A stretch of DNA of 64,000 bases from an uncultured Glaciecola sp. (GCA_947496235.1 CANMCE010000008.1:1-64000), one strand, 5' to 3'; shown: positions 28,152-37,448, counted from the stretch's first letter. Numbers and translations: made by a program. Notes: generated from the letters alone by a model not told the origin.

Positions 28152-28637
28152 ATGCAAAAACATGAAGAATTACTGATTGCTCTGCGCAAGGTGATTCGAG
28201 CTATAGACTTGCGCTCTCGTCAGCTAAATAAAGTGGCTGGATTAACAGGTCCGCAAATTGTCGTGCTTCAACATTTGGTCCAGAACTCAGGTGCTATGGT
28301 AAAAGAAATTGCACAAAGCATTAATTTATCTCCGGCTACTGTAACGTCAATATTGGATCGCCTGGAAAGTAAAAGTTTTATCACACGCGCACGCAGTCAA
28401 ACGGATAAGCGTAAAGTGGGTGTAAGTATTACGACTCTTGGCGAACAAATGCTAAAAAAAGCGCCTTTACCCTTGCAGGAACACTTTTTAAATCGATTTG
28501 CACAATTAGAGCAGTGGGAACAGAGCCAGATGGTGGCCACCATGCAGCGCATTGCCAGTATGATGGATGCTGAAGATTTGGATGCTGCACCGCTGTTGGA
28601 GGTTGGTAGTATTGTTGAAAGCAATGCACACAACTAA
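28152..28637 (+). CDS. MarR-family regulator, CosR/EctR-like
   Basis: Starting at ATG 28152 (a TTG 24 bases earlier is unlikely) the protein has 161 residues. It has a winged helix-turn-helix: VKEIAQSINLSPATVTSILDRLESKSFITRARSQTDKRKVGVSIT. The N terminus (QKHEELLIALRKVIRAIDLRSRQLNKVAGLTGPQ) and C terminus (WEQSQMVATMQRIASMMDAEDLDAAPLLEVGSI) resemble, from memory, CosR/EctR proteins that repress compatible-solute genes at low salinity. Its place directly after a BCCT transporter fits this. Target sites were not identified. Confidence 0.85.
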   Translation: MQKHEELLIALRKVIRAIDLRSRQLNKVAGLTGPQIVVLQHLVQNSGAMVKEIAQSINLSPATVTSILDRLESKSFITRARSQTDKRKVGVSITTLGEQMLKKAPLPLQEHFLNRFAQLEQWEQSQMVATMQRIASMMDAEDLDAAPLLEVGSIVESNAHN

Positions 28638-28641
28638 AAAA

Positions 28642-28662
28642 GGGTAGCAATAATTGCTACCC
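28642..28662. terminator. Bidirectional terminator between the MarR and BtuB-like genes
   Basis: GGGTAGCAAT and ATTGCTACCC form a 10-bp stem around one base. On the minus strand a TTTTTTAG tract follows; on the plus strand a weaker CTTTGGTTTTTG. It serves the converging regulator and receptor genes. Confidence 0.88.
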
Positions 28663-28689
28663 CTTTGGTTTTTGTGACCAAGACAAAGC

Positions 28690-30540
28690 CTACAGGCGAT
28701 ACACTACACCAATTCTAGCTTCTACATCGTCGTGTACAAAACCGACCGAATCTTCGATGCGTTTGCCCAAGGCATTACTTACGTTTAATGTAAGATCAAG
28801 CGCGTCAGATACTGAAATGACTCCGCTAGCGCCAATACTGGCGTATCCAGGTAGTTGTCTGTATCCAGTGGCAATTGAGCTGTCAGCATAGTCATCTCTA
28901 AAATCCATATAAATGGATGTGCTAGCATTGTCAAAGCTGAAATCAACTCTTAGATTTCCACTGATATTAGGACGTTTACGCAAGGTTACATCTGCACCTG
29001 CATCAATATCTAAATAACGTACATTTGCAACTAACTCGATGTCGCTACTCAGGCTTGACGTTAGATCAAATTCCACACCAGAAGTATCCACACTATTACG
29101 GTTTACGTTGGTAAATAATTCAGCATCAAAATCGATCAAGTCCTCAAATTGGTTTTCAAAATACACCACTGAATACCCTAAAGATGAGGTGATTTGTTGA
29201 TTAAAACCGACTTCAAAGTTATCACTTCGCTCAGGTTCTAACTCGCTATTACCTACCAATGGATGAGCCAAAGCAAAAAAGCTAGGCAGTTTATAACCTT
29301 GGTTAAAGACCGCGAATACTTGAGTATCTTCATTGATTGCAAATTCAGCGCCGACTCTAAAAGTAGATTCGTTATCAAAACTGTCAGGTGCGTCGTAACG
29401 AGCCGACACTTCTAACGTTAATTGATTGACTTTATGTTGAGCTTCCGCGTAAACAGAATCTATATCTTGAGAAAAATCGTAGTCCACTGGTAATTGGAAA
29501 CCATAATCTAAAAAGCCGCGATTATTGCCATCTTGTTGACGATGATTCGCTCCCACTACAAAGGTGGTATTTGCATTGGCTTGATAGCGAGTATAAAGAT
29601 CGAATTCAAGTCGTTCATATTCAGAGGTAATATCGCTTGCAGGAATACCTGATTGAACACCTTCAGCAATACCTGGATTAGCAATAAATTCTTCACGCTT
29701 TAACCAAGATAACTGAGAGTTGATAACCCAATTGGAATCGATTTGATATTGTGCACCTAGACCCATTATCCATTGTTCGCTATCGCGTTCTTCGGCTTGC
29801 TGTGGCACTGCATATAATTGACCACCAGAATCTTCAGTAAAGCTCTTCACATCGGTTTCGTTATAAGTCAAAAGGCCTGATAGTAAGAGCGCATTTTGAC
29901 TATGGCTAGCTTTAACCAACAGCTGATTGGCGGTGACTTCTTCAAATGCTGAAACTTCTTTATTTTGGGTGGACACTGATCCAAGAATACTGGCGTTTTC
30001 ATTTAATTTAGTGCTGCCAGTGATACTTGCATTCAATTGTTTGTCAGTACCTACTTCTGCTGTTATGACAGGTGATGTAGTATCTCTTGTGATTATGTTA
30101 ATCACACCACTTACCGCGTCGCCGCCATAGATGGTATTGATTCCACCGCGATACACATCAATTCGCTCAATTGCTGCTGGGTTGATTTGGTTAAAATCGA
30201 AACCGCCACCACGGCTGTTAGTGCTGTCATTGACCGCAATGCCATCAATAGTGACTAAGGTAAAATTAAATTCACCACCACGAATGCTGACATAAGAAAA
30301 ACCCCCTGCGTTACCATTTTCGGTCACATCAATGTGCGGAAGCCGTTTTAGTAAATCTAAAGTAGATGCTGGGTTTAATTGTTCAATTTGTGCTCTGGTA
30401 ATTGAGCTAACGGCCCCAACGGGCAAATCTTGTAAACGTGTTCCACTTACTTTAATTACTTCAGTTTGTTCGCTTGTCTGTGCGAACAGTGGGGAGGACA
30501 TTGCTAATGCTATTAGCGCCACGGAATATTTTAACTTCAT
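28690..30540 (-). CDS. BtuB/CirA-like TonB-dependent receptor
   Basis: From the ATG at 30540 (AGGAT upstream; an in-frame ATG 33 bases earlier would bury the signal peptide) the protein has 616 residues, the size of vitamin B12 and catecholate receptors. Signal peptide MKLKYSVALIALAMSSPLFA, TonB box TEVIKVSG, plug motifs RIDVYRGGINTIYGGDAVSGVINIITRDT, barrel ending IGVVYRL. The substrate could be a siderophore, heme or cobalamin. A palindrome resembling a Fur box (30664-30684) lies in its upstream region, which favours iron. No cobalamin riboswitch is visible in the 5' leader. Confidence 0.9.
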   Translation of the reverse strand: MKLKYSVALIALAMSSPLFAQTSEQTEVIKVSGTRLQDLPVGAVSSITRAQIEQLNPASTLDLLKRLPHIDVTENGNAGGFSYVSIRGGEFNFTLVTIDGIAVNDSTNSRGGGFDFNQINPAAIERIDVYRGGINTIYGGDAVSGVINIITRDTTSPVITAEVGTDKQLNASITGSTKLNENASILGSVSTQNKEVSAFEEVTANQLLVKASHSQNALLLSGLLTYNETDVKSFTEDSGGQLYAVPQQAEERDSEQWIMGLGAQYQIDSNWVINSQLSWLKREEFIANPGIAEGVQSGIPASDITSEYERLEFDLYTRYQANANTTFVVGANHRQQDGNNRGFLDYGFQLPVDYDFSQDIDSVYAEAQHKVNQLTLEVSARYDAPDSFDNESTFRVGAEFAINEDTQVFAVFNQGYKLPSFFALAHPLVGNSELEPERSDNFEVGFNQQITSSLGYSVVYFENQFEDLIDFDAELFTNVNRNSVDTSGVEFDLTSSLSSDIELVANVRYLDIDAGADVTLRKRPNISGNLRVDFSFDNASTSIYMDFRDDYADSSIATGYRQLPGYASIGASGVISVSDALDLTLNVSNALGKRIEDSVGFVHDDVEARIGVVYRL

Positions 30541-30663
30541 TATATATCCTAACGTGCTAGAAAAGTTGGGCATTATGCCATTTTAGATAGTTGAGACCAG
30601 AAAAATTCGGGTTACTAAAATAATTGTTAATTTTATGTTTTTTAGTATTTAACCATCTGTAAT

Positions 30664-30684
30664 TGAGAATTGCATTAATTCTCA
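30664..30684. promoter_or_regulatory. Fur-box-like palindrome
   Basis: TGAGAATT and AATTCTCA flank GCATT, a perfect 8-bp inverted repeat in the divergent region between the BtuB-like receptor and the ThuA gene. By eye 12 of the 19 positions of the classical Fur consensus match. It could control either gene. Confidence 0.45.
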
Positions 30685-30748
30685 TCAGAATACGCTTGAC
30701 CACAATTTTTGGATGTAAATGCTGTCATAAAGTTAATGAGGAAAAAGC

Positions 30749-31519
30749 ATGAATAGAATTAAAAAATTAGTTATCTGTGGGATCGCATTATTGGTGGTGC
30801 AAGGTACAGCGCTAGCCAATCAATTTAATGTTTTATTATTTACTAAAACGGCTGGCTGGCATCACGAATCAATCAACGATGCTATTCCCGCGATGCGCGG
30901 ACTAGCTCAACGACATAATTTTTCTTTGGAATGGCATGAAGATGCGAGTCGATTCAATGATGATTTTCTTGCCAAGTTTGATGTGATTGTATTCATAAAC
31001 ACCACTGGCGATATTTTAAATGACCAACAGCAAAAAGCCTTTCAGAAGTTTATCCAATCAGGTAAAGGATTTGTTGGCGTCCATTCAGCTTCTGATACCG
31101 AATATGATTGGCCTTGGTATGGAAAACTCGTAGGTCATTACTTTAAAATTCACCCTGTCATTCAAACGGCCATTATTGAGAATATCGACAACAGCTTTCC
31201 GGGCATGCAAGCTGTGCGCTCTCGCCATTTATGGACCGATGAATTCTATGACTTTAGACCAGCCAATATTGACTCTTTAAACTACATCATGAGCATAGAT
31301 GAAAATACCTATAGTGCAGAAGTGAAATGGGGAGATTTGGAATCTAAGGGCATGGGAGATTTCCACCCAATGGCTTGGTATCACGAATACGATGGTGGTC
31401 GTTCTTTTTATACTGCGTTAGGTCACTTGCCAGCAGTGTATAAAGACCAAGTATTTTTAGAGCATCTTTATGGTGGTATTTATTGGGCTGCTACTGGCAA
31501 AGGTATTGAAAAAAAATAG
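30749..31519 (+). CDS. Exported ThuA-like protein
   Basis: A 256-residue protein with a signal peptide (about 24 residues, ALA end) and a complete ThuA domain: NVLLFTKTAGWHHESINDAIPAM at the start, VIVFINTTGDIL, then GKGFVGVHSASDTEYDWPWYGKLVGHYF, and MAWYHEYDGGRSFYTALGHLPAVY near the end. ThuA is a glutamine-amidotransferase-like fold often encoded with glycoside dehydrogenases and DUF1080 proteins; its reaction is not settled. Here it is the first of the window's genes typical of keto-sugar metabolism. The TMEM220-like gene follows after 105 bases. Confidence 0.9.
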   Translation: MNRIKKLVICGIALLVVQGTALANQFNVLLFTKTAGWHHESINDAIPAMRGLAQRHNFSLEWHEDASRFNDDFLAKFDVIVFINTTGDILNDQQQKAFQKFIQSGKGFVGVHSASDTEYDWPWYGKLVGHYFKIHPVIQTAIIENIDNSFPGMQAVRSRHLWTDEFYDFRPANIDSLNYIMSIDENTYSAEVKWGDLESKGMGDFHPMAWYHEYDGGRSFYTALGHLPAVYKDQVFLEHLYGGIYWAATGKGIEKK

Positions 31520-31624
31520 TAAGTCCGTCGTGATTACTTGATTAATAGCATAAAAACTACTAGTGTCGAATTTGGATTATGTAGTATCAAGATAGATTGA
31601 TGCAGAAATTGGACGTGTTAGCTT

Positions 31625-32026
31625 ATGCTATTAAAGTTGTTTAATCTCTTCGGCCTTGTCATTTTTTCATTGTTTGCATATTTGCAGCTAAACGATGCTA
31701 GTCAGTATGGCAATTACGATGCTTGGATTTGGGTCGCATTATATAGCATGTCAGCATTGTTTAACTTATGGGCGTTATTTGAAAGTATAAACAAGAGTGT
31801 GATATTAGTTTGGTGTGGATTTATTACCGGTTGCTTGCTTTTCAGAGTACAAGATGACCAAGGGAATTTGCATTTTGATTGGATAGCGGCTAGTGCCTAT
31901 GTTGATCAAACTAATGGACAAATGATACAAAACACAAACGAAGCAGGTGGCTTGGTTGTTATGTTGATTTGGGCATTACTGCAACTCTGGCTAAACCGGG
32001 CAAAACGCAGAAATTCTTGGCATTAA
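31625..32026 (+). CDS. TMEM220-like small membrane protein
   Basis: A 133-residue inner-membrane protein with about four hydrophobic segments. The first helix is followed by AYLQLNDASQYGNYDAWIWVALY, and the last is preceded by NTNEAGGLVVMLIWALLQLWL, both typical of the transmembrane 220 family. The function is unknown. It lies downstream of ThuA and ends just before a bidirectional terminator. Confidence 0.75.
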   Translation: MLLKLFNLFGLVIFSLFAYLQLNDASQYGNYDAWIWVALYSMSALFNLWALFESINKSVILVWCGFITGCLLFRVQDDQGNLHFDWIAASAYVDQTNGQMIQNTNEAGGLVVMLIWALLQLWLNRAKRRNSWH

Positions 32027-32028
32027 AC

Positions 32029-32059
32029 AAAACCGCAAACAGTAACAGTTTGCGGTTTT
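32029..32059. terminator. Bidirectional terminator
   Basis: AAAACCGCAAAC and GTTTGCGGTTTT form a perfect 12-bp stem around a 7-base loop, between the converging TMEM220-like and sugar isomerase genes. The A and T flanks serve both directions. Confidence 0.88.
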
Positions 32060-32067
32060 ATGATAAT

Positions 32068-32910
32068 TTAATGTACGCCTAGCTTTTTGAGATACTCTAT
32101 GCTTTGCGGCATTTGTTTTTCCACTCTAGAAGATTCATCTTCGATAAAGAAATAACGGATACCTTGGCTTTTAGCTTCTTTGACTATAGCTTCTATGCCA
32201 ACATCGCCTGTACCCAACACTACGTTAGTGTCTTTCGCTTGGCTACCCGTTGCGTTGTTTTGGGTTCCGTGAACCCGATCTTTAACATGCAATGACGTCC
32301 AGCGACCTGGATATTTTTTTAAGTAAGCAACGGGATCTCCGCCACCATTTTTAATCCAAAAAACATCCATTTGGAATTGAGCTTCTGTGACATTTTGCAC
32401 CATATAATCTAATAACGTACCCTCTTCATACTCAATTAATTCGTAACCGTGGGGGTGATATTGCAAAGTAATTCCGTGCTCTTTTAAAATTTTGCCTGAA
32501 CGGTTTAATACCTCGACTGCTTTTTTAGCATGCTCAATGCTAAATGCTCCCTCATGAGGTATCCAATAAAAGGTGGCAAATTTTGCACCATAAAAATCGG
32601 CCTTGTAGGCAATGGAGAGAGGCGACTTCTCAACTTCTTCGTAATTGGTATCTACGCTGACGACTTGAAGATCATGTTTAATTAACGCGTTCTTATATTC
32701 ATGGATAGTCAGCCCGTATAAATTGCCAGCACCTTCTAAAAGCTTAAGATCCCACTGTTTTATCAATGCGAAGGTTTTGTCTACGCCGTCATCTTCAAAC
32801 TGATGCCTTACAGTATACACTTGAAGCCCCATTTCATGAGCAAATGAAGCTAAGCTCAAACTGAACATGCAGCCTAATAAAAGGGTTTTTAAAGAAAATT
32901 TAAATGACAT
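32068..32910 (-). CDS. Exported sugar phosphate isomerase/epimerase-like TIM barrel
   Basis: The ATG at 32910 (GGAG upstream) gives 280 residues beginning with a signal peptide MSFKFSLKTLLLGCMFSLSLASFA; an upstream in-frame ATG would bury it. The AP-endonuclease-2/xylose-isomerase-like barrel shows MGLQVYTVRHQF at strand 1, LQYHPHGYE, QMDVFWIKNGGGDP, WTSLHVKD and FFIEDE, which carry the usual Glu/Asp/His metal ligands. Export to the periplasm is common for members linked to 3-keto-glycoside metabolism. It is transcribed away from the DUF1080 gene; their shared upstream region holds two ACGCCGAA motif copies. Confidence 0.87.
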   Translation of the reverse strand: MSFKFSLKTLLLGCMFSLSLASFAHEMGLQVYTVRHQFEDDGVDKTFALIKQWDLKLLEGAGNLYGLTIHEYKNALIKHDLQVVSVDTNYEEVEKSPLSIAYKADFYGAKFATFYWIPHEGAFSIEHAKKAVEVLNRSGKILKEHGITLQYHPHGYELIEYEEGTLLDYMVQNVTEAQFQMDVFWIKNGGGDPVAYLKKYPGRWTSLHVKDRVHGTQNNATGSQAKDTNVVLGTGDVGIEAIVKEAKSQGIRYFFIEDESSRVEKQMPQSIEYLKKLGVH

Positions 32911-33059
32911 ATTTATCTCCACAGACATTAAAGTATCACTAAGATTTAGCACCTAGCCTGTAGTGTAAAAGTGCTAAAAAGTAAATAATTTGTTAATGGT
33001 AGAGTCTAGTAGCCTAAAAGCAAAATCGATAGCGAATTTTCGTTGATTGATGATATTTT

Positions 33060-33067
33060 TTCGGCGT
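33060..33067 (-). promoter_or_regulatory. ACGCCGAA motif, copy 1
   Basis: On the minus strand the bases read AACGCCGAAAAAATAT. It lies about 150 bases from the isomerase start and about 205 from the DUF1080 start, inverted with respect to copy 2. It is a candidate regulator binding site. Confidence 0.45.
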
Positions 33068-33133
33068 TACAATTTTGATAAATTGTCTATTTGCTAGGCT
33101 AAAAGTCGAAATAATAGGTAAAAATACTCACAA

Positions 33134-33141
33134 ACGCCGAA
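33134..33141 (+). promoter_or_regulatory. ACGCCGAA motif, copy 2
   Basis: The plus strand reads AAACGCCGAAATTATT. It is 130 bases upstream of the DUF1080 start and 66 bases from copy 1 in inverted orientation. Confidence 0.45.
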
Positions 33142-33271
33142 ATTATTCTAGCCGAAACCGATTACATGATAACCATAAGACAATTATTTAGGGTTAAATA
33201 GTCACAATTATTTAACGATTGATACTCTATTTTGACATCAATTTGTTCGCTTACATCAGGAGTGCATTTTC

Positions 33272-34021
33272 ATGACACTAAAAATTAAACAGACACTTGC
33301 CAGCGTTTTACTTCTTTCATTTTCTTTATCTGCAGTAGCGCAAGTCACTCAAGACATGGTTGAAGCTTCTCGAAAAACAGAAGTTTGGGAACCTGTACCA
33401 CCTAAAGTTGAAACTTTGCCAGGCAATCCTCCGTCGGATGCTGTTGTATTGCTCTCGGGTGATAGTTTAGATGCTTGGGAAAGTGGTAATGGTGAAGCTG
33501 CTAAATGGGATGTAAATGCCTACGCAATGACAGTGAAGCCTGGGGCGGGAGATATCCAAACCAAACAAGAATTTTGCGATGTTCAGCTTCATTTGGAATT
33601 TAATCCTGCGATAGAAAACGATAAAACCGATCAGGCAAAAGCCAATAGTGGTGTGTTTTTACAAGGGCGATATGAAGTTCAAATTCTTGATAACTACACC
33701 AATAAAACCTACGCCAATGGGCAAGTGGGAGCAGTATACAAACAACACATTCCATTAGCCAACCCAAGCAGACCAGCTGGCGAGTGGCAATACTACGATA
33801 TTATTTTTACTGCACCTAAGTTTGATGGTGAAGCGCTAAAATCTCCGGCATATGTCACTGTGTTATTAAATGGTGTCTTAGTTCAGAATCATGTAGAGAT
33901 TCAAGGGACTACGGAATGGATTGGTGCTCCAAGCTATAAAGCCCATGGTTGTGCGCCAATTAAATTGCAAGATCATGGTAGCCCTAACCGATTCAGAAAT
34001 ATTTGGGTACGTGAGCTATAA
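33272..34021 (+). CDS. Periplasmic DUF1080 (3-keto-glycoside hydrolase-like) protein
   Basis: A 249-residue protein with a signal peptide of about 23 residues and one DUF1080 concanavalin-like domain: AVVLLSGDSLDAWES, DVQLHLEFNP, NSGVFLQGRYEVQILDNY, GAVYKQH, GEWQYYDIIFTAPKFDG and PIKLQDHGSPNRFRNIWVREL. Characterised DUF1080 members cleave or hydrate 3-keto-glycosides made by C3-oxidising dehydrogenases. It starts a two-gene unit: the 1135-residue heme/beta-propeller protein begins 2 bases after its stop, so the pair is almost certainly co-translated. Confidence 0.92.
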   Translation: MTLKIKQTLASVLLLSFSLSAVAQVTQDMVEASRKTEVWEPVPPKVETLPGNPPSDAVVLLSGDSLDAWESGNGEAAKWDVNAYAMTVKPGAGDIQTKQEFCDVQLHLEFNPAIENDKTDQAKANSGVFLQGRYEVQILDNYTNKTYANGQVGAVYKQHIPLANPSRPAGEWQYYDIIFTAPKFDGEALKSPAYVTVLLNGVLVQNHVEIQGTTEWIGAPSYKAHGCAPIKLQDHGSPNRFRNIWVREL

Positions 34022-34023
34022 TT

Positions 34024-37000
34024 ATGCTGAAATTATCATTGAAAGCCCGAAACAAATTTTTAGTCGGAATAACCGCTTTAGCCTGTTTAGGCAATGCTTT
34101 CGCTGCTGGTACGGACTCTCCTGACGAGGTTGAGTATTTCGATCAGAGTAAATTTAGAGCATCTGATTACTGGAAATCTGCGGATCAGTTATCAAACTTG
34201 CCTTGGAATTTATCATATCAAGGAAGTGATGCTGAAAATGTGTTAGTTACTACAAGTACAGTTAACTCTCCTTTGGAAGATACAAGCTCACAAATCATGA
34301 CGGCGGGACAGTACGCTGACATGGTGTTGCAATTTGAATTCTTGTTGCAACCAGAAAGTGAAATAGATGTTTTACCTATGGGTCGCTATGGGATTAGATT
34401 TTCTTCAAAGCAAAAGGCCAAGGGGGTGTTGGCCTCCGGTGCGGTGGCTGCGTCTTGGGATGAGTTTGATGCCAGTAATCCAGAACGTTTGTTCGGCGGA
34501 TTCTCGCCTATTGAAGAAACGCAATTAGCAGCTAATACTTGGCATAAAGTTGAAGTTAGATTTCGAGCACCGCGCTATGATGAAGCCCACAATAAAGTTG
34601 GTGATGCCTTTATTTTGTCCGTTTCCTTAAACGACAAACTGGTACAAAAGAATATTCTGGTTTCATTACCTTCAAAAAATGCCAGATGGCACTGGGAGGG
34701 AGAATCAGGTCCCGTGGCGTTTGATTTGATTTCTGGGCAAGCAGCCTTACGTTCAGTATTGGTTTCTAGAGCAGATTTCTCCCGTTTAAGTTTACCAAGC
34801 GAAAGTCGCGCTGATAATAACGAAGCCGAATTAGTCGACTTGATCGCCGAAGGTAAAACAGCCTTTGCGCAATATGGCTGTATTGAATGTCACTCAATCA
34901 AAAAGGCAGATCCTTCGGTTAAAACAGGTCCTAATCTATATGGGCTTTTTGCAATGGAACCCAGAAAGCGTTGGGTGCAGAATCAAGAAGGTCATTTATA
35001 CGAAGTGCGTGCTGATAAAAACTATTTAGAACGCAGTATTCGTAGTGCAGATGCGGAACTTGCCATAGCAGAAAGCGGCGCAAAAGAAGGCGAACCCTAT
35101 TTGCCGATAATGCCGCGTTATAACCAAGAAATTATTCCTGATAAAAATATCAGTGCAATTTATGCTTATTTAAAAACCCGACAGGACGTGGATAAACAAG
35201 GTCCAGTAGTACAATTAGAAGATGCTACAGGACCCGTAGAATATGATCCTATGCAAGATCCAATGCAGTTTGTAGTGCAAGAACGCATTCGAATTCAACG
35301 CGGCCCAATGGCTGATTTGAGTGGTCGAGCTATTCATGTCGGACATCCTAACGGCATTCATTATGCGTTTGATCCGAGAAATTTATCCGTATCTAAGGTT
35401 TGGCAAGGTGGCTTCTTAGAAACGTCTGGAGAATTAACGGGTCGTGGCGGCAAGGGATTCAAAATTGGATACGCCGCGGTTGAAGCTAACATTGGCGAAA
35501 TGGATGCGCTTTTACAACCTATCAATGCAGCAGGAAACAAGATTGATTTTTCTTTTAAGTCGCCAAAATTTGGTGATCAAGAGACCCTTCTTGCATCGAC
35601 CCATTCACCGTTATCTCTAGAAGAGCGCACTGCACAACAAGACGCTCAGTTTAAAGGCTATTACCGCGATTCAACTCAGCCTTTGAGCCCGGTTAGCTTT
35701 TTCTATTCAGTGGGACAGAACGATGTAGCCATCAGCCATTCGTTTTCACAGCAAGGCAAACTGACAATTCAGGTGTTAGGTAATTTCAAACAAGGACAAG
35801 AGTTCGCAGTCAATCAATTTGGTCTTACCAATATTGAAGTGTCCAAAGGCACTATTAAAGATGGCATTTGGACTTTACCTGCAAATAGTAAAACCAATGC
35901 TAAATTGGTTGCTAATATCACTTTAGTAGACACCCCTTGGCTCGCAACAGATACTAAATTCAATTACGAACAACAAGCTTTTGAAAAACGTGATGGCGAA
36001 GCTGATTTACCACCTGGGTACTCCATTGAAGATTGGTTAGCGCCTTCAGATAACGCCGGTCGAGAGCAATTATTTGAAGCTATAGGTTTAGATACAGCCG
36101 CAAATGGTGATTTGTTGGTTTCAACAAGAACCGCTGGCGTTTGGCGTAAACGTGGCGACAAATGGATGCTATTCGGCGAAGGTATTTTTGATAGCTTAGG
36201 CATTTTGTCAGAGTCGGAAGATGGCAGCGTTGCAGTAGTAGGTAACAAAGCAGAGCTTACCCGAATTAAAGATGTAAATGGTGACGGAATAGCTGACTTC
36301 TATGACACCCTATTTGATAACTTTACCAATGGCAGTAACTATCATTCATATACCCATGGCCCTATCAGAGATGGTCAAGGCAACTACCTGATCACTTTGA
36401 ACCTAGGCCATGGCGGCGGTATTCCTTATACTGCTGGTGGGAATGTAATGGGGACTCATGGGGGTTATTTGGGATGGGCATTTAAAATATCACCCGATGG
36501 TGCTTTTGAAACCTTTGCCAACGGATTACGTAGCCCCGCAGGTTTAGGTATAGATCCAGATGGCAACCTTTGGTATGCCGATAACCAAGGCGACTTTGTC
36601 GGCAGTTCAAAAATATACTTGTTGGAAAAAGGCGCGTTTTATGGCCATCCAGCGGGTCTAATTGATGAAGCTGATATGACGCCTGATAGCCCTGAAATTC
36701 AATGGCAAAATGTGATTGAGCGCAAAGCCAGAGCCGCTATTGTTGTCGCTCATGCTAGAGTAGCAAATTCACTAGGTAACCTTGGTTGGGATACCACCGA
36801 TGGAAAATTTGGACAGTTTTCTGGGCAAGGATTTATCGGCGATCAAACCCAATCAAATCTATCTCGAGTAACTTTCGAAAAAGTAAATGGCACATGGCAA
36901 GGTGCGATGTTGCCGTTTGCTAGTGGTATGGCATCTGGTGTTATGAAGCCACTGTTTTTGTCTGATGGTTCTATGCTGTTGGGTCAAACAGGTCGTGGTT

Positions 37001-37431
37001 GGCATGCAAAAGGTGGTAATGCAGCAGCGCTTCAACATGTGGTATACGATGGAAAAGCAACCTACTTAGCCATTGATGAAGTACATATTACCAATGATGG
37101 TTTCAGATTAAGTTTTACTCAATCATTGCCCAAAGGTTTGGAAAACACGCCTATCGAAAAATGGTTGAATATTGAATCCTGGACTTATCGAGATGCGCCA
37201 GACTATGGCTCTGATGAACTTGGATTGATGCAAGATAAGATTGCTGAGGTCAACATTGATAGCGACCGTAAAGCGTTAACACTACGGTTGGAGACGCCTG
37301 AGATACCTCAAGTACACCCACAACAAACCGGTCGGATTTATCACATTTTGCTAGCAAATCCAGCGTTGGAAAAAGCCAGTGCGAATAGAGCTATTGAAGC
37401 TTATTATTCTGCTCAAGGATTTAAACAATAA
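34024..37431 (+). CDS. Exported DUF1080-like / cytochrome c / beta-propeller fusion
   Basis: A 1135-residue exported protein (signal peptide to about residue 28). Residues 35-255 resemble a second DUF1080/LamG-like domain (MVLQFEFLLQPES, GRYGIRFSS, WHKVEVRFRAPRYDEAH). A cytochrome c domain follows, with the heme site C286-I-E-C289-H290. Residues 420-650 are less clear. About 660-960 form a PVC-type beta-propeller with DVNGDGIADFYD calcium-like and NGLRSPAGLGIDPDGNLWYADNQGDF blades. A C-terminal beta-rich region ends the protein. It is probably a periplasmic sugar-acting or electron-relay partner of the DUF1080 protein. Proteins of this architecture are best known from Planctomycetes and Verrucomicrobia. 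Confidence 0.82.
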   Translation: MLKLSLKARNKFLVGITALACLGNAFAAGTDSPDEVEYFDQSKFRASDYWKSADQLSNLPWNLSYQGSDAENVLVTTSTVNSPLEDTSSQIMTAGQYADMVLQFEFLLQPESEIDVLPMGRYGIRFSSKQKAKGVLASGAVAASWDEFDASNPERLFGGFSPIEETQLAANTWHKVEVRFRAPRYDEAHNKVGDAFILSVSLNDKLVQKNILVSLPSKNARWHWEGESGPVAFDLISGQAALRSVLVSRADFSRLSLPSESRADNNEAELVDLIAEGKTAFAQYGCIECHSIKKADPSVKTGPNLYGLFAMEPRKRWVQNQEGHLYEVRADKNYLERSIRSADAELAIAESGAKEGEPYLPIMPRYNQEIIPDKNISAIYAYLKTRQDVDKQGPVVQLEDATGPVEYDPMQDPMQFVVQERIRIQRGPMADLSGRAIHVGHPNGIHYAFDPRNLSVSKVWQGGFLETSGELTGRGGKGFKIGYAAVEANIGEMDALLQPINAAGNKIDFSFKSPKFGDQETLLASTHSPLSLEERTAQQDAQFKGYYRDSTQPLSPVSFFYSVGQNDVAISHSFSQQGKLTIQVLGNFKQGQEFAVNQFGLTNIEVSKGTIKDGIWTLPANSKTNAKLVANITLVDTPWLATDTKFNYEQQAFEKRDGEADLPPGYSIEDWLAPSDNAGREQLFEAIGLDTAANGDLLVSTRTAGVWRKRGDKWMLFGEGIFDSLGILSESEDGSVAVVGNKAELTRIKDVNGDGIADFYDTLFDNFTNGSNYHSYTHGPIRDGQGNYLITLNLGHGGGIPYTAGGNVMGTHGGYLGWAFKISPDGAFETFANGLRSPAGLGIDPDGNLWYADNQGDFVGSSKIYLLEKGAFYGHPAGLIDEADMTPDSPEIQWQNVIERKARAAIVVAHARVANSLGNLGWDTTDGKFGQFSGQGFIGDQTQSNLSRVTFEKVNGTWQGAMLPFASGMASGVMKPLFLSDGSMLLGQTGRGWHAKGGNAAALQHVVYDGKATYLAIDEVHITNDGFRLSFTQSLPKGLENTPIEKWLNIESWTYRDAPDYGSDELGLMQDKIAEVNIDSDRKALTLRLETPEIPQVHPQQTGRIYHILLANPALEKASANRAIEAYYSAQGFKQ

Positions 37432-37448
37432 GTTTATCTAAGTAACTA

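Larger units (their letters stand above)
32911..33271. other. Divergent control region of isomerase and DUF1080 genes
   Basis: About 360 non-coding bases. It contains two oppositely oriented copies of an 8-base motif (33060-33067 and 33134-33141) and a GAAACCGATTACA sequence near 33164 resembling a LacI-family operator half. The ribosome binding site CAGGAG lies just before the DUF1080 start. No small gene or RNA was recognised. Confidence 0.55.

Noticed and set aside
28690-30540. Cobalamin riboswitch expected ahead of a BtuB-like receptor
   Set aside because: No B12-box-like sequence was seen in the upstream leader; the Fur-like palindrome is a better explanation.
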